Assembly (NCBI RefSeq): GCF_004348685.1
Contig: NZ_SMKO01000044.1
Coordinates: 1-55,049 of the forward strand
Reading direction: 5' to 3'
Length of the DNA stretch: 55,049 nucleotides
From: Nonomuraea deserti
Lineage (GTDB): Bacteria; Actinomycetota; Actinomycetes; Streptosporangiales; Streptosporangiaceae
Below, one piece after another: positions 16,027 to 24,453 of the stretch. Position 1 is the first letter of the stretch, and each line of letters starts with the position of its first letter. Both the position numbers and the translations under genes were made by a program. Under the pieces are notes generated by a model. The model was not told the origin of the DNA. It did not search any database and saw nothing but the letters and a program-made list of their open reading frames with translations.

Positions 16027-16961
16027 CCCTTTACCTGCTCAAACGCCTGGCGGTGCTGCTCGCCAGCACCGCCGTGGCCGCTGTCGTGGTGTTCGCGTTC
16101 ATGGCGCTGCTGCCCGGCGACCCGGCCGAGATCGCGCTCGGCGTCAACGCCACGCCCGAGGCGGTGGCCGCGCTGCGCCAGCAGTTCGGCACCGACCGGC
16201 CGCCCGTCGCGCAGTTCCTCGACTGGTCCGGAGGTCTCCTCCAGGGCGACTTCGGCACCTCCTACGTGACCAGCTCGCCCATCGGCCCGCAGATCGGCGA
16301 CCGGCTCGGCGTGACGGCCGTGCTCGTGCTCGGCGGCATGGCCGTGGCGCTGGCCGTCGCGGTGCCGCTGGGCACGTACGCCGCCGTGCGTCACCGCGAC
16401 CCGCTCGGCGCGGCGATCAGCGCGGTCAGCCAGGTCGGCATCGCGATCCCGGCGTTCCTGGCCGGCATCCTGCTGGTGTTCGTCTTCGCGGTGCAGGCCC
16501 AGGTGCTGCCGTCCGGCGGCTACGTGCCCTTCGCGGAGGACCCGGGGGAGTGGTTGCGCGGCCTCCTGCTGCCGTGGGCGTCGCTGGGGCTCGTCCAGGG
16601 CGCGGTGCTCACCCGCTACGTGCGCAGCGCCGTGCTCGACGTCATGCGGGAGGACTACCTGCGCACCGCCCGCGCCAAGGGCCGCGGCAGCACCGGCGCG
16701 CTGTGGCGGCACGGGCTGCGCAACGCCTCCGTCCCCGTCGTCACCGTGCTCGGGCTGCAACTGGCCACGCTGCTGATCGGCGCGGTCGTGGTCGAGCGGG
16801 TCTTCGTCATCCCCGGGCTCGGCGACCTGCTGCTCAACGGGGTCGCCGGGCGCGACCTGCTGCTCGTCCAGGGTGTGGTGATGGTGCTGGTGGCGGCCGT
16901 CCTGGTGATCAATTTCGTGGTGGACGTCGCCTACCACCTGCTCGACCCGAGGCTGCGGTGA
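16023..16961 (+). CDS. Oligopeptide/dipeptide ABC transporter permease, DppB type
   Basis: A 312-residue membrane protein starting at a GTG that overlaps the preceding stop (GTGA). N-terminal LLKRLAVLLASTAVAAVVVFAFMALLPGDPAEIALG is the DppB/OppB signature; six helices follow, and the cytoplasmic coupling loop is YLRTARAKGRGSTGALWRHGLRNASVPVV (EAA motif). It forms the channel with the next gene product. Confidence 0.93.
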   Translation: MTLYLLKRLAVLLASTAVAAVVVFAFMALLPGDPAEIALGVNATPEAVAALRQQFGTDRPPVAQFLDWSGGLLQGDFGTSYVTSSPIGPQIGDRLGVTAVLVLGGMAVALAVAVPLGTYAAVRHRDPLGAAISAVSQVGIAIPAFLAGILLVFVFAVQAQVLPSGGYVPFAEDPGEWLRGLLLPWASLGLVQGAVLTRYVRSAVLDVMREDYLRTARAKGRGSTGALWRHGLRNASVPVVTVLGLQLATLLIGAVVVERVFVIPGLGDLLLNGVAGRDLLLVQGVVMVLVAAVLVINFVVDVAYHLLDPRLR

Positions 16962-16974
16962 ACCGGAGGGTGCG

Positions 16975-17799
16975 ATGAGGGGCAGGACGAACGCCGGGCT
17001 GGTCGCCGGCGGCGCGCTCGTCGGGCTCGTGGTGCTGACGGCCGTGGCGTCGTTCTTCTGGACGCCGCACGACCCGACGCTCGTGGACGCCGCGCAGAAG
17101 CTGCGCGAGCCGGGCGGCGGCTACCCGCTCGGCGCCGACAAGTTCGGCCGTGACACCTTCAGCCAGCTCATGGTCGGCGCGCGCACCACCCTCTACGTCG
17201 GCGTCGTGGCCGTCGGCATCGCCGCCGTGCTCGGCGTCCCGCTCGGCATGATCGCCGGGATGACGCCGCGCGGCTGGCTCTCCGAGCTGATCATGCGGGT
17301 CAACGACCTGGTGTTCGCGTTCCCCGCGCTGCTGCTCGCCGTCATGTTCGGCGCGGTCTACGGGGCCGGCACGCTCACCGCCATGATCGCGATCGGGGTG
17401 GCGACCGTGCCCGCGTTCGCCCGGGTGGCCCGCGCCGCCACCCTGCAGGTCATGGTGACCGACTACGTCCTGGCCGCCAGGGCCGCGGGGCGCCGGCGGC
17501 CCGCCATCGCCGTGCGGCACGTGCTGCCGAACATCGGCTCGATGCTGATCGTGCAGGCGTCGGTGTCGTTCGCGATCGCGATCCTGGCCGAGGCGGCGCT
17601 GTCGTTCCTCGGCTTCGGCACCCGCCCGCCCACGCCGTCGTGGGGGCGGATGCTGCAGGAGTCGCAGGAACTGCTGTTCTCCACCCCGCGCCTGGCGCTC
17701 TGGCCCGGTTTGGCCATCGCGCTCGCGGTGCTCGGCTTCAACCTCCTCGGCGACGGCCTGCGCGACTACCTGGACCCGAAGCTCAGGAGGATCCGGTGA
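16975..17799 (+). CDS. Oligopeptide/dipeptide ABC transporter permease, DppC type
   Basis: A 274-residue membrane protein with PLGADKFGRDTFSQLMVGARTTLYVG after the first helix, which is characteristic of DppC/OppC, and the coupling loop YVLAARAAGRRRPAIAVRHVLPNIGSMLIV. The C-terminal PSWGRMLQES motif is also typical. It begins 13 nt after DppB and shares a GTGA overlap with the following ATPase. Confidence 0.93.
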   Translation: MRGRTNAGLVAGGALVGLVVLTAVASFFWTPHDPTLVDAAQKLREPGGGYPLGADKFGRDTFSQLMVGARTTLYVGVVAVGIAAVLGVPLGMIAGMTPRGWLSELIMRVNDLVFAFPALLLAVMFGAVYGAGTLTAMIAIGVATVPAFARVARAATLQVMVTDYVLAARAAGRRRPAIAVRHVLPNIGSMLIVQASVSFAIAILAEAALSFLGFGTRPPTPSWGRMLQESQELLFSTPRLALWPGLAIALAVLGFNLLGDGLRDYLDPKLRRIR

Positions 17800-18728
17800 G
17801 CGACCCGGTGAGCACGCTGAGGGTCGAAGGGCTGACCGTCAGGGCCGAATCGCTGGAGCTCGTACGCGAGGTGTCGTTCACGATCGCGCCCGGCGAGCGG
17901 GTCGGCCTCATCGGCGAGTCGGGGTCGGGCAAGTCGCTGACCGCGCTGTCGCTCATGGGCCTGCTCCCCGAGGCCGTCACCGCCTCGGGCACGGCCCGGC
18001 TGGGCGATCGCGACCTGGTCGGCGTGCCGGAGAACCGCGTCAAGGACCTGCGCGGGCGCGACGTGTCCATGGTCTTCCAGGAGCCCATGACCGCGCTCAA
18101 CCCGCTCATGCGCGTCGGCGCCCAGGTGGCCGAGGTCATGACGCTGCACGGCACGCCGCGCCATGAGGCCCGCGAACGCGCCGTCGCGATGCTGGAACGC
18201 GTACGCCTTCCCGAACCAGGACAGGTCGCCCGCGCGTACCCCCACCAGCTCTCCGGCGGCCAGCGGCAGCGCGTCATGCTCGCCATCGCCCTGGCCAACG
18301 GACCCGGCCTGCTCATCTGCGACGAGCCCACCACCGCGCTCGACGTCACCGTGCAGAAGCAGATGCTCGAGCTGATCGCCGAGGTCGCGCCCGCGCTGCT
18401 GTTCATCACCCACGACCTCGCCGTCGTCGCCTCCGTCTGCGAGCGGGTCCTCGTCATGTACGGCGGCCGCGTCGTCGAGAGCGGCCCCATCCGGGAGGTC
18501 TTCACCCGCCCCCGCCACCGCTACACCGAAGGGCTGCTGGCCGCCTCCAAGCTCACCCCGCGCGGCACCCGCCTGCCCACCGTCCAGGGCAGCGTCCCGT
18601 CGGCGGGCCAGTTCCCCGACGGCTGCGTGTTCAGGAACCGCTGCCCGCACGCCACCCCCACGTGCGAGACCGCGCCGGCGCTGACAGGAGACGGACATGC
18701 CTTCGCATGCTGGCACCCCGCTGATTGA
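17796..18728 (+). CDS. Oligopeptide ABC transporter ATP-binding protein, DppD type
   Basis: A 310-residue ATPase. Walker A GESGSGKSLTAL (about 41-52), Q-loop VFQEPMTALNPLMRVG, signature LSGGQRQRVMLA (about 153), Walker B GLLICDEPTTALD, and the H-loop histidine in FITHDLAVV. The C-terminal oligopeptide-transporter extension includes FRNRCPHATPTCETAPAL with its cysteines, typical of DppD. The GTG at 17796 has GGAGG 7 nt upstream. The last 32 bases overlap the next gene in another frame. Confidence 0.93.
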   Translation: MSDPVSTLRVEGLTVRAESLELVREVSFTIAPGERVGLIGESGSGKSLTALSLMGLLPEAVTASGTARLGDRDLVGVPENRVKDLRGRDVSMVFQEPMTALNPLMRVGAQVAEVMTLHGTPRHEARERAVAMLERVRLPEPGQVARAYPHQLSGGQRQRVMLAIALANGPGLLICDEPTTALDVTVQKQMLELIAEVAPALLFITHDLAVVASVCERVLVMYGGRVVESGPIREVFTRPRHRYTEGLLAASKLTPRGTRLPTVQGSVPSAGQFPDGCVFRNRCPHATPTCETAPALTGDGHAFACWHPAD

Positions 18729-19497
18729 GGCGACCGGCCTCAACCGCGTCTACCACCGGCCCCGCACCTCGCTCACCAGGCCGGGCGCCGCCGTCCACGC
18801 GCTGCGCGACGTGTCGCTGACCATCCGGCGCGGGGAGCGGTTCGGCATCGTCGGCGAGTCGGGATCGGGCAAGTCCACGCTCCTGCGCCTGCTGTGCGCG
18901 CTCGACCGGCCCACCAGCGGCTCCATCCGCTTCGACGGGCAGGAGGTCTCCGGCCGGCCGGAGAGACGGCTGCGGTTCCTGCGCGAGAACCTCCAGATCG
19001 TCTTCCAGGACCCGATGAGCTCGCTCGACCCCCGCATGCGCGTACGCGACCTCGTCGCCGAGCCGCTCGTCGCCCTCGGCCTGCCGGCCGGCGACCGCGT
19101 GAGCGAACTGCTGGCCGAGGTCGGGCTGCCGCCCGAGGCGGCCGACCGCTACCCGCACCAGTTCTCCGGCGGGCAGCGCCAGCGCATCGCCATCGCCCGC
19201 GCGCTCGCGCCCCGGCCGAAGGTGCTGGTCGCCGACGAGCCGGTGAGCGCCCTGGACGTGTCCGTACGCGGGCAGATCCTCAACCTGCTGGCCGACCTCG
19301 TCGACGAGCTGGGCCTCACGCTCGTCTTCGTCTCGCACGACCTGTCCGTGGTGCGGCACGTGTGCGAGACGGTCGCGGTCATGAGCGCGGGCGAGATCGT
19401 GGAGACCGGGCCCGTGGACGACGTCTGGGAGGCGCCCGCCCACCCGTACACGCAGGAGCTGCTGCGGGCCGTACCGACATTGGAGGGTTTGTGGTGA
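18697..19497 (+). CDS. Oligopeptide ABC transporter ATP-binding protein, DppF type
   Basis: A 266-residue ATPase: Walker A GESGSGKSTLLRLL, Q-loop VFQDPMSSLDPRMRVRDLV, signature FSGGQRQRIAIARAL, Walker B VLVADEPVSALDVS and FVSHDLSVVRHVC. It ends in HPYTQELLRAVPTLEGLW, without the cysteine-containing C-terminal extension of DppD; length is on the short side for DppF. It forms the heterodimeric motor with DppD. The ATG lies inside the end of dppD, and its own stop overlaps the next start. Confidence 0.92.
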   Translation: MPSHAGTPLIEATGLNRVYHRPRTSLTRPGAAVHALRDVSLTIRRGERFGIVGESGSGKSTLLRLLCALDRPTSGSIRFDGQEVSGRPERRLRFLRENLQIVFQDPMSSLDPRMRVRDLVAEPLVALGLPAGDRVSELLAEVGLPPEAADRYPHQFSGGQRQRIAIARALAPRPKVLVADEPVSALDVSVRGQILNLLADLVDELGLTLVFVSHDLSVVRHVCETVAVMSAGEIVETGPVDDVWEAPAHPYTQELLRAVPTLEGLW

Positions 19498-20672
19498 TCG
19501 AGGTCGACGCCGACGGCGTGGTGGAGTTCACGCAGGCGCTGGTGCGGATCCCCAGCACCAACGACCCGGCGCGCGGCCGCGACGAGCGGCCCGCCGCCGA
19601 GCTCGTCGCGGCGAAGATGCGCGAGTGGGGTTGGGAGCCCGTCGTGTACGAGGCCGCGCCCGGACGGCCCAACGTCGTGGCGGTCGTCGAGGGCGGCGGC
19701 GGCGACGGGCCGACCCTCATGTTCGAGGGCCACACCGACGTGGTGACCGAGGGCGACCTGTCCACCTGGACCGTCGACCCGTTCGGCGGCGAGATCCGCG
19801 ACGGGCGGCTGTGGGGCCGGGGCAGCGCCGACATGAAGTCCGGCCTGGCCGCCACCCTCTACGCCACCCGCGCCCTGCAACTCGCTGGACCGTTCCCGGG
19901 CCGGATCAAGGTGTGCGCGCTGGCCGACGAGGAAGGCCTCATGATCGGCGCGCACCACTTCGTCTCCGAAGGCCTGGCGGCCGACGTGGACGGCGCGATC
20001 GTCGCCGAGCCCGAGGCGGGCGAGATCTGCGCCGTCGCCAAGGGCGCGCTGCGGCTCCGCGTCGACCTCACTGGCAAGATGGCGCACGGCGCGATGCCGC
20101 AGCACGGCCGCAACCCCGTCCAGGCCGTGGGCGAGCTCCTCGCCGGCCTGCGGTCCCTGCAGGACGAGCTCCAGGCGCTGCATCCGGCGCACGAGCACCT
20201 CGGCGAGGTGTACGTGACGCCGACCGTGCTGCGGGCCGGGTCCGAGGAGCAGGTCAACGTCATCCCCGCGGTCGCCTCCGTCTTCGTCGACGTGCGGACC
20301 GTCCCCGGCGTCGAGCACAAGGTCATCGCCGACCGGGTGGCGGCCCTCGCCTCCCGCGACGGGATCACCGCCGAGGTGTCGACGCTGGTGGACCGGCCGC
20401 CGGTGGACGTGCCCGTTTCCAACCCGGTCGTGGCCGCGCTGGCCGCCGCGCACCGCACCGTGACGGGGCGGGAACCGGTGTACGGCGGGGTGCCCGGCTC
20501 GACCGACGGGACCGTGCTGACCCACTGGGGCGGCATCCCCTCCGTCGTGTACGGGCCGGGCGGCAAGTGGATCGCGCACCAGGCGGACGAGTTCGTCGAG
20601 GTCGCCGAGATCGTCCAGTGCGCCGAGGTCTTCGCCGAGGCCGCCCGCCGGTTCCTGACCGGGGACCACTGA
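19494..20672 (+). CDS. M20 family metallopeptidase (ArgE/DapE-like)
   Basis: A 392-residue di-zinc hydrolase. Metal and catalytic residues are visible: H80 (EGHTDVV), D113 (SADMKSG), E146 catalytic base and E147 (DEEG), D or E in VAEPEAGE, and a late histidine in KWIAHQADEF. A dimerisation domain sits at about 185-295. Members cleave N-acyl amino acids, carboxamides or dipeptides. GTG 19494 is preferred because GGAGGG lies 6 nt upstream; the GTG one codon earlier is possible. It overlaps the ATPase stop and is clearly in the import operon, so it probably acts on the imported compound. Confidence 0.9.
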   Translation: MIEVDADGVVEFTQALVRIPSTNDPARGRDERPAAELVAAKMREWGWEPVVYEAAPGRPNVVAVVEGGGGDGPTLMFEGHTDVVTEGDLSTWTVDPFGGEIRDGRLWGRGSADMKSGLAATLYATRALQLAGPFPGRIKVCALADEEGLMIGAHHFVSEGLAADVDGAIVAEPEAGEICAVAKGALRLRVDLTGKMAHGAMPQHGRNPVQAVGELLAGLRSLQDELQALHPAHEHLGEVYVTPTVLRAGSEEQVNVIPAVASVFVDVRTVPGVEHKVIADRVAALASRDGITAEVSTLVDRPPVDVPVSNPVVAALAAAHRTVTGREPVYGGVPGSTDGTVLTHWGGIPSVVYGPGGKWIAHQADEFVEVAEIVQCAEVFAEAARRFLTGDH

Positions 20673-21940
20673 TGCCCGCGGGCCCGGCCAACTCGCTGGT
20701 GGACGTCCCCGGCCTGCGCGTCGGCCACGCGCAGCGGATCGGCGGCGGTCACCGCACCGGCACCACCGTGGTCGTGGCGCCCGCCGGAGGCGCGGTGGCC
20801 GGGGTCGACGTGCGCGGGGCCGCGCCCGGCACCAGGGAGACGGAGCTGCTCGACCCGCGCAACCTGGTGGAGCGCGTGCACGCCGTGGTGCTGTCGGGCG
20901 GGAGCGCGTTCGGGCTCGGGGCGGCGTGCGGGGTGGTGGACCGGCTCGCCGACGCGGGCGTCGGCTATCCCGTGGCGGGCGGCGCCGTACCGATCGTCCC
21001 GGCGGCCGTCATCTTCGACCTCGGACGGGGCGGCACGTTCCGCGCCGTCCCCGACGCCGCGCTGGGCGCCGCCGCCTACGACGCCGCCCTCTCCCCGGCG
21101 CCCCGCGAAGCGACGGCCGCTTCCCGCCCGCCCGCGACCGCCCCTTCCGACGAACGATCGGCCTTCCGGCCGCGCGAAGGCACCCGTGAAGGGCTCGGTG
21201 AAGGAGCGTCCGCGCCCGCCGGGGCGTCGGATCCCGGAGCGTCCGGGCCCGCAGAACGCCTCCACCGTCCCGGCAGGTCGTTCGCGTCCGCCGCGGAGGT
21301 CTCGGCTCCCGGCGGCCCGCCTGCGGTGGCCCAGGACGGCGGGGTGTCGTGCACGACGGCGCCGGCGACGGCGAACGGGTCGGTCGGGGCCGGGACCGGC
21401 GCGGTGGCGGGCGGGCTGGCCGGAGGCGTGGGGACGGCCAGCGCCGTGCTCCCCGACGGCACGACGGTGGCCGCCCTGGCCGTCGTGAACGCCGCGGGCT
21501 CCGTTCTCGACCCCGCCGACGCCACCCTCGCCGGCGCGAGGTACGGCCTCCCCGGAGAGTTCGCCCTCGAGCCGCCCACGCCGGAGGAGGCCGCGGCCTG
21601 GCGTCCGGAGAAGGCCCCGTCGTTCAACACCACCATCGGCGTGGTGGCCACCGACCTCACCCTCACCAAGGCCCAGTGCGGCAAGCTGGCCGCGGTCGCC
21701 CACGACGGCCTGGCCAGGGCGATCAGGCCGGCGCACACCATGACCGACGGCGACACCATCTTCGCCCTGGCCACCTGCGCCGGCCCCGCCCCTGACCACG
21801 ACGTGCTCCAGGACGCCCTGGCGGCGGCGGCCGACGTGTTCAGCCGCGCGGTGGCGCACGCCGTCCTGGCCGCGACCGGCCGCGAGGGCGCGCCCGCGTA
21901 CCTCGACGTGTTTCCCAGCGCCCTACGGAAAGAGCCATGA
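20672..21940 (+). CDS. P1 family self-processing peptidase (DmpA/NylC superfamily) with low-complexity insert
   Basis: A 422-residue N-terminal-nucleophile hydrolase precursor. The family start is NSLVDVPGLRVGHAQ; GTREtELLDP and VLSGGSAFGLGAACGV follow; the presumed autocleavage site is N319 | T320 in SFNTTIGVVATD. N|T cleavage is found in the NylC-like branch, whereas DmpA and BapA cut before serine. Residues about 142-225 form a Pro/Ala/Ser-rich insert between AAYDAA and the conserved NGSVGAGTGAVAGG segment, making it about 80 residues longer than usual. It starts in a TGATG overlap with the M20 gene. It likely hydrolyses imported peptides, beta-peptides or oligo-amides in the cytoplasm. 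Confidence 0.88.
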   Translation: MPAGPANSLVDVPGLRVGHAQRIGGGHRTGTTVVVAPAGGAVAGVDVRGAAPGTRETELLDPRNLVERVHAVVLSGGSAFGLGAACGVVDRLADAGVGYPVAGGAVPIVPAAVIFDLGRGGTFRAVPDAALGAAAYDAALSPAPREATAASRPPATAPSDERSAFRPREGTREGLGEGASAPAGASDPGASGPAERLHRPGRSFASAAEVSAPGGPPAVAQDGGVSCTTAPATANGSVGAGTGAVAGGLAGGVGTASAVLPDGTTVAALAVVNAAGSVLDPADATLAGARYGLPGEFALEPPTPEEAAAWRPEKAPSFNTTIGVVATDLTLTKAQCGKLAAVAHDGLARAIRPAHTMTDGDTIFALATCAGPAPDHDVLQDALAAAADVFSRAVAHAVLAATGREGAPAYLDVFPSALRKEP

Positions 21941-23379
21941 GCATCGAGCAAGCCTGGCCCACCGGACTGCCCATCGGCGACGGATGGACGGAGACCGCGG
22001 CCACCACCGACGTGATCTTCCCCTACGACGGCACCCGGGTCGCCGCGGCCCCGCTGGGCACGCCGGCGCACGCCCGGCAGGCCCTCGACGCGGCGCTGGC
22101 CGCCGCCCCCGCCATGGCGGGGCTGCCCTCGCACGCCCGGCGTGCCGCCCTCATGCACGCCCACGACGCGCTGGAGGCGGCCCGCGAGCTGTTCGAGCGG
22201 CTCCTCGTCCTGGAGACCGGCAAACCGCTGGCCGACTGCAAGGTCGAGGTCGCGAGAACGCTGGTCACCCTGGCCACGGCCGCCGAGGAGGTCGCCAGGC
22301 TGCACGGGGAGACCGTGCCGCTCGACCTGCTGCCGACGGGGGAGGGTCTGATCGGGTACTGGACGCGCCGGCCGATCGGCGTCGTCGTCGGCATCACGGG
22401 TTTCAACTACCCGCTGCTCCTCGCCGCGCACAAGATCGCGCCGGCCGTGGCCGCCGGCTGTCCCGTGATCGTCAAGCCGGCGCCCGCGACCCCGCTGGCC
22501 ACGCTCTGGCTGGTCCACCTGCTGCGCTCGGCCGGCGCGCTGCCCCCCGCCGCCGTCCAGCTCGTCACGGGGGACGTCGAGGTCGGCAGGACGCTGGTGG
22601 AGGACCGGCGGATCGGCGCGGTCTCGTTCACCGGCTCGGCCGCGGCGGGCCACGCCATCGCGCGCAGCGCCGCCCCCACGAAGGTGCTGCTGGAGCTCGG
22701 CTCGAACGCGGCGCTCGTGGTGGCGGCCGACGCCGACCTGGAGGCCGCCGCCGACGCGGTCGTGCGCGGCGGCTACTACGCCTCCGGCCAGGCGTGCATC
22801 TCCGTGCAGCGGGTGCTGGTCGAGGAGCCCGTACGCGACCGGTTCCTCGCCCTGCTGGCCGAGCGCGTCAAGAGCGTCACCGTCGGCGATCCGCGCCTGC
22901 CGGGCACCCGCGTCGCCCCGCTCATCGACGAGGCGGCCACCGACCGCGTGCTCGCGTGGATCTCCGCCTCGGGAGCGGAGCCGATCATCGGCGGGCACCG
23001 CGAGCAGCCCGGCGGCCGCGCCCTGGCGCCCACCGTGCTCGCCGACGTCCCCGACGGGGCCGCCGCCTGGGACGAGGAAATCTTCGGTCCTGTGGTGTGC
23101 GTGCGCTCGGTGCCCGACCTCGACGCCGCCTTCGCCGCGGTCAACGCCTCACGGTACGGCCTGCACGCGGCGGTCTACACCCGGTCGCTGGCCACGGCGT
23201 TCGCGGCCATCGAGCGGATCGAGGCCGGGGGGGTGGTGGTCAACGACGTGCCCGGCTTCAGGGCGGACAACATGCCGTACGGCGGCGTGAAGGACTCGGG
23301 CGCCGGCCGCGAGGGCCCGCGGTTCGCCATCGAGGAGCTGACCGTCACCAGGATGGCCGTCATCCGGCCACAGGCGTGA
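21937..23379 (+). CDS. NAD(P)-dependent aldehyde dehydrogenase
   Basis: A 480-residue ALDH superfamily protein. E253 (LLELGSNAA) is the general base and C287 (GQACISVQ) the nucleophile; FNYPLLLAAHKIAPAVAAGCPVIVKPAPATPL and SFTGSAAAG form the cofactor site. N-terminal half VIFPYDGTRVAAAPLGT fits the semialdehyde-type clades, but I cannot name the substrate. It starts in an ATGA overlap with the P1 peptidase gene and ends the operon; its 3' end overlaps the convergent CPBP gene by 20 bases. It suggests that the imported amide gives an aldehyde or semialdehyde. Confidence 0.92.
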   Translation: MSIEQAWPTGLPIGDGWTETAATTDVIFPYDGTRVAAAPLGTPAHARQALDAALAAAPAMAGLPSHARRAALMHAHDALEAARELFERLLVLETGKPLADCKVEVARTLVTLATAAEEVARLHGETVPLDLLPTGEGLIGYWTRRPIGVVVGITGFNYPLLLAAHKIAPAVAAGCPVIVKPAPATPLATLWLVHLLRSAGALPPAAVQLVTGDVEVGRTLVEDRRIGAVSFTGSAAAGHAIARSAAPTKVLLELGSNAALVVAADADLEAAADAVVRGGYYASGQACISVQRVLVEEPVRDRFLALLAERVKSVTVGDPRLPGTRVAPLIDEAATDRVLAWISASGAEPIIGGHREQPGGRALAPTVLADVPDGAAAWDEEIFGPVVCVRSVPDLDAAFAAVNASRYGLHAAVYTRSLATAFAAIERIEAGGVVVNDVPGFRADNMPYGGVKDSGAGREGPRFAIEELTVTRMAVIRPQA

Positions 23380-24316
23380 CCCGCCGGCCCCGCCTCCGGT
23401 AGGCGGCGAAGGCGGCGCCGCACAGGAGCACGAGCAGCAAGGTGGTCGGCAGCCCCGTGAACGGCCCGGCCGTGGCGGGCTCTCCCAGCAGCGGGCTCGC
23501 CCGCGGCTGGGAGAGCAGCACCATGGCGAGCTGCGGCGGGCGCTGCCCGGGGACGGCCACCACGAAGACATGGGTCGCCAGCCAGAGCGGCGTCGCGTGG
23601 AAGGCCATGGCCGCCCACAGGCTGCCGCCCATCAGCGTGAGCAGCGCCGCCAGCACCGACCAGAGCACCAGGTTGGCGGCCAGCACCCAGGTGAACCGGT
23701 GCAGGGGGAAGATCAGCATCAGCGGGCCGGCGAAGTGGAACAGCGCGAACGCCCCCGAGGAGATCGCGATGCCCGCCGTCGCCCCCCAGCGCGTGGTGGC
23801 GCTGCGCAGGATCCAGCCCCGGTAGAGGATCTCCTCGATCGAGATCATCACGATCCTGCCCAGGTAGAACGCCGGCAGCAGGTACGCCGGCGCCGCCGGC
23901 GCCATGCCGGAGACCACCAGCGTGTCGTCCACCCGCAGGTTCCCGATGGCGGCCTGCGACGCCAGCCATCCCGCGATGAACGCCACCCCCAGGCCGAAGC
24001 CGGCCGCGTGCTGCCTCCAGGCGAGCCGGTCCCACGTGAGGCCGAGCGAGGCGGCGAACGGCCGCCGCTCGTAGAACCGCATCCAGGCCCAGAGCAGCAG
24101 GAAGATGGGCGCGTGCCCGACCACGGACTGCAGGACGGCGAAGACGGCGATGAGCGGCGGCGACGGCCGCGTCCCCGCCAGCATCGCCCCCAGCGCCTGG
24201 ACCAGGAGCATGCCCGCGAGCAGGCCCGCCGCGTAGATCAGTTGCGCCAGCAGAACGGTGAGCAGGGGATGGGTGTCACGTCCGGTGCCCCTGGAGGTGA
24301 CGGCGGGAGAAGTCAT
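23360..24316 (-). CDS. CPBP family intramembrane metalloprotease
   Basis: A 318-residue polytopic membrane protein with the CAAX/CPBP motifs: SIEEILYRGWILRS (EExxxR, about residues 155-170), GAFALFHFAGP (FxxxH) and AMAFHATPLW for the third histidine. About eight hydrophobic helices are seen. ATG 24316 is preferred because TACCTT sits 7 nt upstream, giving a leaderless mRNA; the alternative ATG is six codons upstream. It is divergent from a two-component system, a frequent arrangement when the sensor reads membrane state. In bacteria such proteins serve in bacteriocin self-immunity or sigma-factor release; the substrate here is unknown. Confidence 0.87.
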   Translation of the reverse strand: MTSPAVTSRGTGRDTHPLLTVLLAQLIYAAGLLAGMLLVQALGAMLAGTRPSPPLIAVFAVLQSVVGHAPIFLLLWAWMRFYERRPFAASLGLTWDRLAWRQHAAGFGLGVAFIAGWLASQAAIGNLRVDDTLVVSGMAPAAPAYLLPAFYLGRIVMISIEEILYRGWILRSATTRWGATAGIAISSGAFALFHFAGPLMLIFPLHRFTWVLAANLVLWSVLAALLTLMGGSLWAAMAFHATPLWLATHVFVVAVPGQRPPQLAMVLLSQPRASPLLGEPATAGPFTGLPTTLLLVLLCGAAFAAYRRRGRRVTPVAG

Positions 24317-24453
24317 GCCGCCGAAGGTAGGCAAACGCCGCGCGAGGCGAATCCCGCCGGCGGCCTATCCGGGTACGACCGTGGGATATGCCGCAGGTCA
24401 TGTTCCCCTCCCGGCAGCGGAGGACGGCCCGGCCCCGGTGTTAGCGTGAAGCC

